From assembly GCA_963664945.1 (NCBI GenBank), contig OY761822.1, positions 3,968,001-4,032,000 of the forward strand: a DNA stretch of 64,000 nt. Reading direction: 5' to 3'. The translations under genes were made by a program, and so were the position numbers. This DNA comes from UBA6522 sp963664945. Its GTDB lineage: Bacteria; Pseudomonadota; Gammaproteobacteria; Steroidobacterales; Rariloculaceae. The notes beneath the pieces were generated by a model. That model was given only the letters and a program-made list of their open reading frames with translations, did no database searches and was not told the origin of the DNA. Below, in pieces: positions 52,617 through 63,710 of this stretch (positions within the stretch are counted from its first letter, which is position 1; each line of letters begins with the position of its first letter).

Positions 52617-53867
52617 CTATTTCGCCTCTTGCTCGCTCATGGAGCGGATGAAACGCGCGAACAGGGGATCCACGTCGCGGGGCCCCGGGCTGGCTTCCGG
52701 GTGCCCCTGGAAGGAGAACGCCGGCCGGTCGGTCCGCTCGATGCCCTGCAACGATCCGTCGAAGAGCGAGCGGTGCGTGGCCCGCAGGTTGGCGGGCAGG
52801 GTGCCCTCGTCGACCGCGAAGCCGTGATTCTGGCTGGTGATCATGACCCGCCCGCTGTCCAGGTCCACCACCGGGTGATTGGCGCCATGGTGCCCGAATT
52901 TCATCTTCACGGTCTGCGCGCCGCTGGCCAGCGCCAGAAGTTGGTGCCCGAGGCAGATACCGAACGTCGGCACGCCCGATTCCAGCAGCGTGGTGATCGC
53001 CTCGATCGCATAGTCGCAGGGCTCGGGGTCCCCGGGCCCATTGGACAGAAAGACTCCGTCGACACCCAGCGCCAGAACGTCCTGCGCGGGCATCGCGGCG
53101 GGCAACACGCTGACGCGGCAACCCGAATCGGCCAGCCGCCGCAGGATGTTGCGCTTGACCCCGTAGTCATAGGCCGCCACATGCCAGGGCCCGGCACTCC
53201 CGGCGCCATGGGACCTGGAACCGCCCACCCGCGACTCGGGCTTGCCGGCTCCCCGAGGCTCGGCACCGCCGGTTCGCAGGGACTCGGGCTTGCCGGTTCC
53301 CCAGGGCTCGGCGCCGCCGGTTTCCTGGGGCCGTTCGGGCCACAGACTGCCTTCATCCCACAGGTAAGGCACGTCGGTAGTGACATCCCTCGCCAGGTCC
53401 ACCCCCTTCAGCCCAGGGAACTGCCGGGCCGCGTGGACCGCCTTCTCCGGGTCCGCGCCGGACCCGGCAAGGATGCACCCGCCCTGGGCGCCCTTGTCGC
53501 GGATGATGCGCGTGAGTTGCCGTGTGTCGATATCGGCTATCGCGACGGTTTCACCGCGGCGGAGGTAGTCCTCCAGGCTGCCCTCGGAGCGCCAGTTGCT
53601 GACCGCCATGGAGAGATCGCGAATGACGAGGCCCGCGGCGTAGATCCGCGGCGACTCGCAGTCTGTGGCGTTGGCGCCGGTGTTGCCGATGTGGGGATAG
53701 GTCAGGGTGACGATCTGGCGGAAATAGGAGGGATCGTTGAGAATTTCCTGGTAGCCGGTCATGGCGGTATTGAAAACCACCTCGCCCACCGTCTGTCCCG
53801 AAACGCCGACAGAGCGGCCCTTGAAGACCGTGCCATCCTCCAGCGCCAGTACCGCTGCCACTGTCAC
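52617..53867 (-). CDS. carA: carbamoyl-phosphate synthase small subunit with expanded linker
   Basis: About 416 residues (usual 380) from GTG 53867, with GGGAG six bases upstream; TTG 53906 is an alternative. It starts VAAVLALEDGTVFKGRSVG. The glutaminase domain has GVFLSNGPGDPEPCDYA, the nucleophile Cys in FGICLGHQLLALA, and the His/Glu in FQGHPEASPGP. Between the two domains lies a 45-residue Gly/Pro/Glu-rich insert with repeated GGAEPxGxGKPES, encoded by two 48-bp units. It supplies ammonia to CarB. Confidence 0.95.
   Translation of the reverse strand: MTVAAVLALEDGTVFKGRSVGVSGQTVGEVVFNTAMTGYQEILNDPSYFRQIVTLTYPHIGNTGANATDCESPRIYAAGLVIRDLSMAVSNWRSEGSLEDYLRRGETVAIADIDTRQLTRIIRDKGAQGGCILAGSGADPEKAVHAARQFPGLKGVDLARDVTTDVPYLWDEGSLWPERPQETGGAEPWGTGKPESLRTGGAEPRGAGKPESRVGGSRSHGAGSAGPWHVAAYDYGVKRNILRRLADSGCRVSVLPAAMPAQDVLALGVDGVFLSNGPGDPEPCDYAIEAITTLLESGVPTFGICLGHQLLALASGAQTVKMKFGHHGANHPVVDLDSGRVMITSQNHGFAVDEGTLPANLRATHRSLFDGSLQGIERTDRPAFSFQGHPEASPGPRDVDPLFARFIRSMSEQEAK
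53233..53328. repeat. 48-bp tandem repeat (two units) in the carA linker
   Basis: Two adjoining units, 53233-53280 and 53281-53328, both start GACTCGGGCTTGCCGG and differ at only a few positions. They encode the repeated GGAEP...GKPES linker insert. Unit length keeps the frame. Confidence 0.9.
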
Positions 53868-53999
53868 CGCTGACTCCCAGGCGTTCCTGCTGGCACCGCT
53901 ACGCAATGTTCAGGTGAGTCCAGCACCGGTCTGCCCTACATAATCGAAGCGGGACAGCCGCAAACCGCGCGACTCATCCCGCCAAATCTTCCAATACGC

Positions 54000-54803
54000 C
54001 TATTTTAAGCCGAGAACGTCCTCCATCGAATAGAGTCCCGGAGGCTGATCGACGACCCAACCGGCGGCGCGCAGCGCGCCGCGTGCGAAGACGGCCCGGT
54101 CCGCGGCCCGGTGCACCAGTTCGACACGTTCCTCGGCACCGGCGAAAAGTACGCCGTGATCGCCCACGATCCGCCCGGCGCGAATCACCGAGAAACCCAC
54201 GGCGCCACGCTCCCGGGCTCCGGTCTGACCGTGGCGTGCATGCACGGCCACCTCGTCGAGCGCACGGCCCCGAGCCGCAGCGACGCGCTCCCCCAGTTCC
54301 AGCGCGGTACCCGAGGGTGCATCGACTTTCCCGGCATGGTGCGCATCCAGAATCTCGATGTCGTAGTCGTCATCCAGCGCCCCCGCCGCTCGTGCGACCA
54401 GGTCCTTGAAGACGGCCATCCCGATACTCATGTTGCGCGCGTAGACGATGGGGATGCGTTCTGCGCCGGACCGCAGCGCCGCGGTCTGGCCGGGTCCCAG
54501 GCCGGTCGTTCCGATGACCATGGCCACCCCTTGCGCTGCCGCGGCGGCGACGTTGGCCCCGGTGGCCGACGGCAGCGTGAAGTCGACGGCCACCTGCGCC
54601 TTGCGCAGGCCGGCGCGGGGATCGTCCGTCAACGCGGCTCCGATCTTCGGCAGACCGCTGGCCTCGCCCGCGTCCCTTCCGAGGGCAGGGTCCGAGGACT
54701 CGGTGACGGCACCCGTGACACGCATGCCCTCCGTGTCCGCCAGGCAACGAAGAACCGCCCGGCCCATACGGCCCGAGGCGCCCACCACCGCGATATCCAG
54801 CAC
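54000..54803 (-). CDS. dapB: 4-hydroxy-tetrahydrodipicolinate reductase
   Basis: A 267-residue enzyme of lysine and diaminopimelate synthesis. The NAD(P) loop is IAVVGASGRMGRAVLRC, the motif VDFTLPSATGANV follows, and the active site is DAHHAGKVDAPSGTAL with catalytic His and Lys. The start is GTG 54803. It directly follows dnaJ with 3 bp between, and precedes carA as in Pseudomonas. Confidence 0.95.
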   Translation of the reverse strand: MLDIAVVGASGRMGRAVLRCLADTEGMRVTGAVTESSDPALGRDAGEASGLPKIGAALTDDPRAGLRKAQVAVDFTLPSATGANVAAAAAQGVAMVIGTTGLGPGQTAALRSGAERIPIVYARNMSIGMAVFKDLVARAAGALDDDYDIEILDAHHAGKVDAPSGTALELGERVAAARGRALDEVAVHARHGQTGARERGAVGFSVIRAGRIVGDHGVLFAGAEERVELVHRAADRAVFARGALRAAGWVVDQPPGLYSMEDVLGLK

Positions 54804-54806
54804 GGG

Positions 54807-55940
54807 TCAGGCGCTCAGGCGATCGAAAAACTTCCTGACCCCGTCGAGCCAGGAGCGTGCCCGCGGGCTGTGGCGCGAATCCCTCGACTGGAGCGATTCG
54901 TCGAACTGTCTCAGCAATTCTTTCTGGTCGTCGTCCAGCTTCACCGGGGTTTCCACCTGAACCTTGCAGAACAGATCGCCGATGCCTGTGCCGCGCACCG
55001 ATCCCACGCCCTTGCCGCGCAACCGAAATACCCTTCCGGACTGGGTTTCGGGGGGGATCCTGAGCACCACGTGGCCGCCCAGCGTGGGCACCTCCACAGT
55101 ACTTCCAAGAACCGCGTCGGCGAAACTGATCGGCACGTCACAGCTCAGGTTCCGGCCCTCCCTGGCGAAGATCGGATGGCGGTCGATGGCGATGTCCACG
55201 TACAGATCGCCCGGCGGGCCGCCATTGCGTCCGGCTTCGCCCTCCCCGGCCAGCCGAATCCGGTTACCAGTATCGACGCCGGCCGGAACCCTGACGGCCA
55301 GCGTCTTGACCTCTTGAACCCGGCCCCGCCCGGAACAGTCGTTGCACGGCGAGGCGATGATCGTACCCTGCCCCCGGCAGGCGGGACAAGTTTGCTGAAT
55401 CGAGAAAAAACCCTGCTGAACACGGACCTGTCCGCTGCCGCCGCACCGGTTGCAGGAGGAGCGCCGCGTGCCCGGCTCGGATCCCGCGCCGCGGCACCGG
55501 CCGCACTCCGCCTTGGCCGGCACGTCGATGTTGACCGAGTCTCCGGCGACGGCCTGTTCCAGCGACAAGGCCAACTCGTACCGCAAATCGGCGCCGCGAA
55601 AGACCTGGGTTCGCCCGCGACGGCGCGAATTTCCGAAGATATCTCCGAAGACGTCTCCGAATATGTCGCTGAACGCCTCCGCGCCGGCGCCGAAACCGCC
55701 GCCGGCCTGACCGGCCTCCACGCCGGCGTGCCCGAATTGATCGTAGGCTGAGCGCTTGTCCTGATCGGACAGTATCTCCCAAGCTTCCTTGGCTTCCTTG
55801 AACCGGGCTTCGGCCTGCTTGTCGTCGGGATTGCGATCCGGGTGATACTTCATGGCCAGACGCCGGTAAGCCTTCTTCAACTCGGCTTCGCCGGCATCCC
55901 TGCCACAACCCAGGACCTCATAGTAGTCGCGCTTGGCCAT
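54807..55940 (-). CDS. dnaJ: chaperone DnaJ (Hsp40)
   Basis: A 377-residue co-chaperone. J domain: YYEVLGCGRDAGEAELKKAY, with the HPD in YHPDRNPDDKQ. A Gly-rich segment follows (AGGGFGAGAEAFSDIFGDVF). Four zinc repeats are CGRCRGAG, CNRCGGSG, CPACRGQG, CNDCSGRG. C-terminal substrate-binding domain. It stimulates DnaK ATPase. 23 bp behind dnaK, same operon. Confidence 0.96.
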   Translation of the reverse strand: MAKRDYYEVLGCGRDAGEAELKKAYRRLAMKYHPDRNPDDKQAEARFKEAKEAWEILSDQDKRSAYDQFGHAGVEAGQAGGGFGAGAEAFSDIFGDVFGDIFGNSRRRGRTQVFRGADLRYELALSLEQAVAGDSVNIDVPAKAECGRCRGAGSEPGTRRSSCNRCGGSGQVRVQQGFFSIQQTCPACRGQGTIIASPCNDCSGRGRVQEVKTLAVRVPAGVDTGNRIRLAGEGEAGRNGGPPGDLYVDIAIDRHPIFAREGRNLSCDVPISFADAVLGSTVEVPTLGGHVVLRIPPETQSGRVFRLRGKGVGSVRGTGIGDLFCKVQVETPVKLDDDQKELLRQFDESLQSRDSRHSPRARSWLDGVRKFFDRLSA

Positions 55941-55963
55941 GCCCCAACCTTATCAATTGAGGG

Positions 55964-57892
<1,929 letters not shown>

Positions 57893-57933
57893 GATTCACG
57901 ATCTCCACGCACGGTCAGTTTCCCTGCCCTTCT

Positions 57934-57962
57934 ACTTGGGGCGGCATTCACACAATTCAAGG
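57934..57962 (-). promoter_or_regulatory. sigma-32 (RpoH)-type promoter upstream of dnaK
   Basis: On the minus strand CCTTGAA is followed after 14 bases by CCCCAAGT, close to the RpoH consensus CTTGAA-N13/14-CCCCATNT. It lies about 42-70 bp upstream of the dnaK ATG in the grpE-dnaK gap. No CIRCE inverted repeat is visible here. Confidence 0.75.
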
Positions 57963-57974
57963 CGTAACAGCGGG

Positions 57975-58601
57975 TTATTCGCCGTTTTCCGCAGGTTCCC
58001 CCGCGACGATCACCCGTGCCGCGCGCAGCAGCCGGCCGTGGACGGAATAACCTTTCTGAAACACTTCGGTCACGGTGCCGGGCTCGGCGCTGTCCGAGGG
58101 CGCGACGGCCATCGCCTCGTGCACGGCCGGGTCGAAGGGTTCGCCGTGGGGATCCAGTTCCTTGATGCCTACCTGCTCCAGCGCCGAGTTCATCAGCCGC
58201 ATGGTCGCCCGTTTGCCGTCCAGCAGGGACTCCGCACTGGCCTGTTCGGCAGAGGCCAGCCCCGCCTCCAGGCTGTCGATCACCGGCAGAAGCGCCTGCG
58301 CCAGCCGCTCCAGGCCGTAACGCCGCGCGTTCTCCACGTCACGCGCCGCGCGCCGGCGCACGTTCTCCAGTTCCGCCACCGCGCGCAGGTGTTTGTCGTG
58401 GTTGGCCGCCGCCTGCTCCCGCAACGCCTCCAGCTCCGCGAGCCCCGCATCCTCGGACTCGCCGCCTCCCGCCGCCGGCTGCTCCACGTCCCGGGACTCC
58501 CCGCCGTTCGATCGCGCGTGGCGCGCGCCCTGGCGCTCCTCCTCCGGCGCCCCGGCACCGGCGTCAGCCGCCAACCTCTCCTCACCATCCTGGGCTTTCA
58601 A
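57975..58601 (-). CDS. grpE: nucleotide exchange factor GrpE
   Basis: About 208 residues from TTG 58601, which has GGGAGG eight bases upstream and fits the protein length; the frame is open further but without family character. An acidic, disordered N-terminus is followed by the long helix EALREQAAANHDKHLRAVAE, LENVRRRAARDVENARRYGL, ERLAQALLPVIDSLEAGL, and the beta wing GEPFDPAVHEAMAV ... VTEVFQKGYSVHGRLLRAAR. It releases ADP from DnaK. Confidence 0.94.
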   Translation of the reverse strand: MKAQDGEERLAADAGAGAPEEERQGARHARSNGGESRDVEQPAAGGGESEDAGLAELEALREQAAANHDKHLRAVAELENVRRRAARDVENARRYGLERLAQALLPVIDSLEAGLASAEQASAESLLDGKRATMRLMNSALEQVGIKELDPHGEPFDPAVHEAMAVAPSDSAEPGTVTEVFQKGYSVHGRLLRAARVIVAGEPAENGE

Positions 58602-58696
58602 TTCAAATCCCTCCCGTCGGGTTGCGCCATGGCCCCGAAACGCACGCCGCTGCGGCCACCGGAATGCTCGAAGCCAATGCTGAAGAGATATGGGCG

Positions 58697-59746
58697 CTAG
58701 TTTCCGGAGTTCAAGGCGCTGCCGAGCAGTTTCGCGGTGACATCGACGATCGGGATCACGCGCTCGTAGGCCATGCGGGTCGGCCCTATGACGCCCAGGA
58801 CACCCATCGTGTGTTCTCCCGTCGCGTACGGCGCGGCCACCACGCTGCACTCGTCCAGAAGCCGGTAACCGGACTCCTTGCCGATGAATATCTGCACTCC
58901 GTGGGCGTTCAGGGTCTGGTCGAGAAGGTGCAGGATGTCGTGCTGGCGGGCGAACGCCTCGAACAGCCGCTTCAACTTCGAAATTCCGCCCATGCCATCG
59001 AGACCCATCAGGTTGGTTTCGCCGGCGACCACGAACTCGCCCCCGGACTCGGTGGCCGCAAACGCCTGCTGGGCCATCTCGATCGCATCGAGCATCACGG
59101 TGTTCATGCTTTCCCGGGTATCGCGCAGCCGCTCGATCAGCCGATTGCGCACGTCATCGAGTTCGCTCCCGCCGAACTGCTCGGTCAGGAAGTTTCCGGC
59201 CATTTTGAGCTCATCTTCGGTGAAATCGCGGTGAACGTGCAGTATCTTGTTCTGAACGTCGCGATCATTGAGAACCAGGATCGCCAGAATGCGCTTGTTC
59301 GAGAGCGGCAGGAATTCGATCTGCCTCAGCGCCGTCTGGGCGGGCCTGGGCACCGTCACCACACCCGCAAGCCTCGTCATCGCGGACAGCAGGTTGGATG
59401 CCGACAGGACCAGCGCCTGCGGATCGGACTCCCGCAGCGCTTCCTCGAACAACTGCACCTCGGTTTCCCTGGGTGGACGCAACTTGACCAACGTATCCAC
59501 GAAGAAACGGTAACCCTTGATGGTGGGCACACGGCCCGCGGAGGTGTGCGGGGCGGTGATGAAGCCCATGTCCTCGAGGTCCGCCATGATGTTCCGGATG
59601 GTCGCCGGGCTGACATCGAGGCCCGACTCGCGCGACAGCGTGCGGGAACCCACGGGGTGGCCCTCCCGAATGTAGCGGTTGACCAGAACCCGCAGCAGAT
59701 GCCGGGCCCTGTCGTCGGGAACTTCCGCGAGCCGCCTCGCCCGCAT
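58697..59746 (-). CDS. hrcA: heat-inducible transcription repressor HrcA
   Basis: A 349-residue repressor. N-terminal winged helix: LLRVLVNRYIREGHPVGSRT, LSRESGLDVSPATIRNIMAD, LEDMGFITAPHTSAGRVPT, exactly the HrcA pattern. The C-terminal domain ends VIGPTRMAYERVIPIVD. HrcA represses by binding CIRCE, yet no TTAGCACTC inverted repeat is seen near grpE, dnaK or its own start in this window. Its targets may be elsewhere, for example groESL. Confidence 0.95.
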   Translation of the reverse strand: MRARRLAEVPDDRARHLLRVLVNRYIREGHPVGSRTLSRESGLDVSPATIRNIMADLEDMGFITAPHTSAGRVPTIKGYRFFVDTLVKLRPPRETEVQLFEEALRESDPQALVLSASNLLSAMTRLAGVVTVPRPAQTALRQIEFLPLSNKRILAILVLNDRDVQNKILHVHRDFTEDELKMAGNFLTEQFGGSELDDVRNRLIERLRDTRESMNTVMLDAIEMAQQAFAATESGGEFVVAGETNLMGLDGMGGISKLKRLFEAFARQHDILHLLDQTLNAHGVQIFIGKESGYRLLDECSVVAAPYATGEHTMGVLGVIGPTRMAYERVIPIVDVTAKLLGSALNSGN

Positions 59747-59906
59747 GTCGCAAATCCTCGCTTTTCTTGATGGACGCTATCGAAAACAAGCTAGCAATCG
59801 CATCCGTGGACTGTCAAGAATAATCGTGCGGGTTTTCGGGAGGCTGTCCTTCGAGCACCGCAATGACGACTCAAGTACAATTCCCGGCGGTCCAATCCCA
59901 CACCCA

Positions 59907-60848
59907 ATGACTACCGCATTCAAAAAAATCGGGCTCTTCTGGGGCCGCAGGAACAAGCCGGGCTCCGTCGAGCTGGCGCGTGACATCGCGTCGCAGCTCG
60001 GCGATCGCGGGCTGGACGTGTTTGTCCCCGAGAAGCGCGATTTGCCGGATGACTTCGGCGCCCGCCGGACGGTGCCGGCGCAGCGGCTGGCCGCCCACGT
60101 GGACCTGATCATCGCCATCGGCGGCGACGGCACGATGCTCGACGCGTCCCGCGGCGCGGCCCTGCACGGCGTACCGTTGCTGGGAGTCAACCGGGGACGG
60201 CTGGGCTTTCTGAACGACATCTCCCCCGACAACCTCTCGACGGCCATCGAGACCTTGCTGCGGGGCGACTACGTGGCCGAGAGCCGCCTGATGCTCGAAG
60301 CCCGGATATTCGGTGGAACGGAAGACCGGGGCCCCCTCCTCGCCCTCAACGACGTCGTCCTGAAAACCGTCGATACGGGCCACATGGAAGACTTCAGGAC
60401 CGCCGTTGACGGGGACTACGTCAACACCCACGGCGGGGACGGCCTCATCGTGGCGACCGCCACCGGCTCGACGGCATACGCGCTTTCCTGCGGCGGACCC
60501 ATCATTCAGCCCAACGTGGACGCCCTGGTCATCGTGCCGATCGCGCCCCATACGCTATCGGACCGGCCGCTGGTGGTGCGGTCGTCGAGCGCCATCAGGG
60601 TGACCGTAGACCTTCGCCCCGGCAGCAACGGCGCCCAGGTCACCTGCGACGGGGACATCCTCGGTACCGTGGGCACCGACGAAGCCGTGGAAATCCGCGC
60701 GGCCTCGGAAACCGTGCAACTGCTGCACCCGCGAGGGCAGAATTTCTACCAGCAACTGCGCTCCAAGCTCAACTGGGGACATACCAACCGCCCTCCCCGG
60801 CGCCGTCCCGGCAATGACCCCCTGAACGGCCCAAATGCTTGCAGATGA
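59907..60848 (+). CDS. nadK: NAD kinase
   Basis: A 313-residue enzyme phosphorylating NAD to NADP. The key motif is IIAIGGDGTMLDASRG at about residue 70; LLGVNRGRLGFLNDI, LNDVVLKT and DGLIVATATGSTAYALSCGG follow, all diagnostic. ATG 59907 is the family start (KKIGLFWGRRN). Divergent from hrcA with 160 bp between them. The C-terminal tail of about 15 residues is basic and unusual. Confidence 0.95.
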   Translation: MTTAFKKIGLFWGRRNKPGSVELARDIASQLGDRGLDVFVPEKRDLPDDFGARRTVPAQRLAAHVDLIIAIGGDGTMLDASRGAALHGVPLLGVNRGRLGFLNDISPDNLSTAIETLLRGDYVAESRLMLEARIFGGTEDRGPLLALNDVVLKTVDTGHMEDFRTAVDGDYVNTHGGDGLIVATATGSTAYALSCGGPIIQPNVDALVIVPIAPHTLSDRPLVVRSSSAIRVTVDLRPGSNGAQVTCDGDILGTVGTDEAVEIRAASETVQLLHPRGQNFYQQLRSKLNWGHTNRPPRRRPGNDPLNGPNACR

Positions 60849-61030
60849 GTCAAATTTTGGCGATGGGCACATGCCATCGGCAATCAATGCCTCGTCGGTC
60901 CGGGGCGGGGCCTCGCTGACGCTCCATCCAACTGATAATCGCGGATCGGTGGTCGCAGGCCCGCGCCTGGCAAGGCGCCCGGCCTGCCAGCGCCCATGAG
61001 GGAGGCATACGGCCGCCAGCTCAAGGTCAG

Positions 61031-62710
61031 ATGCTAAGCCTGATCACAGTCAGGAATTACGCGGTCATCGACGAAGTCGACGTGGAGTTCCCGCCCGGCA
61101 TGAGCGTGCTCACGGGTGAGACAGGCGCGGGAAAATCCATCCTTGTGGATGCCCTCGGCCTGGCGCTCGGCGATCGCGCCGACGCCGGCGCGGTACGGAG
61201 CGGGAGTCGCGAAGCCCGGATCAGCGTGCTGTTCGAATGCCCGCGGGGCCACCCGGCCCTGGCCTGGCTCGCCGAGCGCGGGCTGGACCGGGACCGGACC
61301 TGCGTGCTGCGGCGTGTCGTCAGCGCCAGGGGGCGGTCCCGCGCGTTCGTCAACAACCAGCCGGCGACGCTTCAGGACCTGCGATCCGTGGGATCCACGC
61401 TGGTGAACATCCACGGCCAGGGCGCCCACCAGGCGCTGATGCAGGCCGCGGCGCAGCGCGGCATCGTCGATCATCACGGCAATCACATGGAGCTGGCGGC
61501 ACGGGTCGCAAAGGCATTTGAGGCCTGGCGGTCCAGGCGGCAAGAGTACGAGGCGCAACGGCGGCGCGGCGCCGATCGGGCATCGGAACTCGAATTGCTG
61601 GGATTTCAGGTTCGCGAACTGGAAAACCTCGACTACCGGGACGGTGAACTCGACACGCTTCAGGAAGAGCGCAGCCGGCTTGCGAACGTGGACCGCCTGG
61701 CCAACAGCGTGCAGGGCGCCCTGAGCGGTCTTTACGAACGCGACCACGGTTCGGCACAGGAACTCATCGCCCGGGCACAGCGGGAACTTTCGGACGCGAG
61801 GAGCCTGGATCCCTCCCTGGCAGACGCCGCGGACCTGCTCTCGGAGGCCGAGATTCAGGTTCAGGAGGCCGTTCGCGGGCTGGCCGGCTACCGGGACCGG
61901 CTCGAACCCGATCCCCGGCGCCTGGATTGGTTGGAGTCGAGACTGGCGACGATACGCAGCCTCGCCCTGCGCCACGGCGTCGAGGAAACCGAACTCGGAT
62001 CCGTGCTCGCAACGCTTCGCTCGCGAATTGCCGCGCATGGAAACGCCGCGGAAACCCTGGAGGAGGCGCGGCAACGGGTCCGGCAAGCCAGGGACGCCTA
62101 CTTCAGGGCGGCGGAGGATATCAGCGCCGCGCGCCTGCGGAGCGCCGCGTCACTGAGCGAATCGGTGGGTGCGCAGATGGCCGTTCTGGGACTTTCCAAG
62201 GGACGGTTTCGCGCCGACATTCGCGGGAAGCCGCACGACAGGGCTGACGCCACCGGCCTCGACCGGATCGAATTCCAGGTCTCGCTCAACCCGGGACAGG
62301 AATTCGGGCCGTTATCCCGGGTGGCCTCCGGCGGCGAGCTGTCCCGCATCAGTCTGGCGCTGGAAGTGGTGGCGGCCGGCGCGACCGCCATCCCGACGCT
62401 GGTCTTCGATGAAGTGGATTCCGGGATCGGGGGTGGGGTGGCGGAAATTGTCGGCCGCCGGCTCGCGGAGATCGCCGCAAACCGGCAAGTCCTGTGCGTC
62501 ACCCACCTGGCCCAGGTCGCAAGCCAGGGCCGGCATCACTACCGGGTGCTCAAGCAGTCCGGCGGGCAATCCACCCGTACGGGCGTCCGGTCCCTGAGCG
62601 GAGAGGAGCGGGTGGAGGAACTGGCGCGCATGCTGGGCGGGGTGGAGATCACGGCGCGCACCCGCGCCCATGCCGAAGAGATGATCGAGCGCGCCGGCGC
62701 CCGGGGTTAA
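61031..62710 (+). CDS. recN: DNA repair protein RecN (SMC-like)
   Basis: A 559-residue ATPase. Walker A is LTGETGAGKSILVDALGLAL at the N-terminus. Central coiled coils span about residues 150-360. The signature motif SRVASGGELSRISLALEV and Walker B TLVFDEVDSGIGGGVAE are near the C-terminus, followed by CVTHLAQVASQG. It acts in double-strand break repair. No clear LexA box is seen in the 180 bp upstream. It converges with fur. Confidence 0.96.
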   Translation: MLSLITVRNYAVIDEVDVEFPPGMSVLTGETGAGKSILVDALGLALGDRADAGAVRSGSREARISVLFECPRGHPALAWLAERGLDRDRTCVLRRVVSARGRSRAFVNNQPATLQDLRSVGSTLVNIHGQGAHQALMQAAAQRGIVDHHGNHMELAARVAKAFEAWRSRRQEYEAQRRRGADRASELELLGFQVRELENLDYRDGELDTLQEERSRLANVDRLANSVQGALSGLYERDHGSAQELIARAQRELSDARSLDPSLADAADLLSEAEIQVQEAVRGLAGYRDRLEPDPRRLDWLESRLATIRSLALRHGVEETELGSVLATLRSRIAAHGNAAETLEEARQRVRQARDAYFRAAEDISAARLRSAASLSESVGAQMAVLGLSKGRFRADIRGKPHDRADATGLDRIEFQVSLNPGQEFGPLSRVASGGELSRISLALEVVAAGATAIPTLVFDEVDSGIGGGVAEIVGRRLAEIAANRQVLCVTHLAQVASQGRHHYRVLKQSGGQSTRTGVRSLSGEERVEELARMLGGVEITARTRAHAEEMIERAGARG

Positions 62711-62803
62711 CCCCGGTGCGGGGCCCGCGAGCGGGGCGGGAGGGGGAGCACGCGCTGCCCCCGCGTCACCGTAAACGAATGCCGGGGACGCCCTGGCGTC
62801 GCG

Positions 62804-63208
62804 TCAGGACGTTTTCGGTCGAACGTAGAGCACCAGGCTGTGGTCTTCGATGGTGTAACCGTGGCGGTCCGCGATCTCCTCCTGGAGTTCCTCGATCCGC
62901 TCCTCGACAAATTCGATGACCTTGCCTGTCTCCAGGCACACCATGTGGTCGTGGTGGCTGCGGTCGGCGAGTTCGAACACCGAAGTGCCGATTTCGAAGT
63001 TGTGCCGGTCGACCAGCCCGGCGCCTTCAAACTGCGCCAGCACCCGGTAGACAGTGGCAAGACCGAATTCATGGCCGTTCTCGAGCAGCGCCCGGTAGAT
63101 GCCCTCGGCGCTCAGGTGGCGCTCGTCGCTGGTCTCCATCACTTCGAGTATCTTGAGGCGCGGAGACGTGACCTTGAGCCCCGCGTTGCGAAGGTGTTCC
63201 CCTTGCAC
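62804..63208 (-). CDS. fur: ferric uptake regulator Fur
   Basis: A 134-residue metal-dependent repressor from GTG 63208. Winged helix: RNAGLKVTSPRLKILEVMET, HLSAEGIYRALLENG, GLATVYRVLAQFEGAGLVDR. The metal-binding SHHDHMVCLETG is present; the second Cys of the CxxC zinc site is Thr here, as in some Fur proteins, and the C-terminal Cys pair is absent. It controls iron uptake genes. Divergent from bamE. Confidence 0.94.
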   Translation of the reverse strand: MQGEHLRNAGLKVTSPRLKILEVMETSDERHLSAEGIYRALLENGHEFGLATVYRVLAQFEGAGLVDRHNFEIGTSVFELADRSHHDHMVCLETGKVIEFVEERIEELQEEIADRHGYTIEDHSLVLYVRPKTS

Positions 63209-63362
63209 GTTCTACGACCCTCTCCGGTAGGGTATGATTCGCGCCTCCCCACTTGGGAAAGCAACCGTTACGGACAATTGGTCCGGCGCCGGAATGAACG
63301 ACGGCGCCGATGTGCCGAGATGCTTGCCGTGGAAACGATTATAGCCCACCGCAGAATCGAAT

Positions 63363-63710
63363 ATGCCGCTTGAGCGGCCGCATCGCAGACGACCGGCGGC
63401 ATTCGGCCTCGCCGTCCTGATGCTTGCCCTGACCGCCTGCGTGTATCGAATCGACATCCAGCAGGGCAACCTGCTCGACGAGGACGTCATCGATCAGATC
63501 GAGCTGGGAATGACCCGCAGCCAGGTCCAGTTCCTGCTGGGCACGCCCATGATCGCGGACAGCTTTCACCAGGACCGCTGGGACTACGCGTACTATTTTC
63601 GGCGGGGGAGGTCCCGCGATGTCGACCGGAGGTGGCTCATCGTCTTCTTCGAGAACGACGAGGTGGTGCGGATCGACCGGGATCCAACCGTATTTCCGAT
63701 GCCGCGCTAG
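63363..63710 (+). CDS. bamE: outer membrane protein assembly factor BamE (lipoprotein)
   Basis: A 115-residue lipoprotein of the BAM complex. The lipobox is LTAC in LAVLMLALTACVYRID. The BamE core is QGNLLDEDVIDQIELGMTRS, QVQFLLGTPMIADSFHQDRW, DYAYYFRRGR. The stop TAG (63708-63710) is formed by the CTAG end of an inserted-looking inverted repeat. Neighbouring fur and rnfH confirm the identity. Confidence 0.95.
   Translation: MPLERPHRRRPAAFGLAVLMLALTACVYRIDIQQGNLLDEDVIDQIELGMTRSQVQFLLGTPMIADSFHQDRWDYAYYFRRGRSRDVDRRWLIVFFENDEVVRIDRDPTVFPMPR

Noticed and set aside
57893..59906. CIRCE operator near hrcA, grpE or dnaK
   Set aside because: I read the gaps on both strands and found no TTAGCACTC-type inverted repeat.
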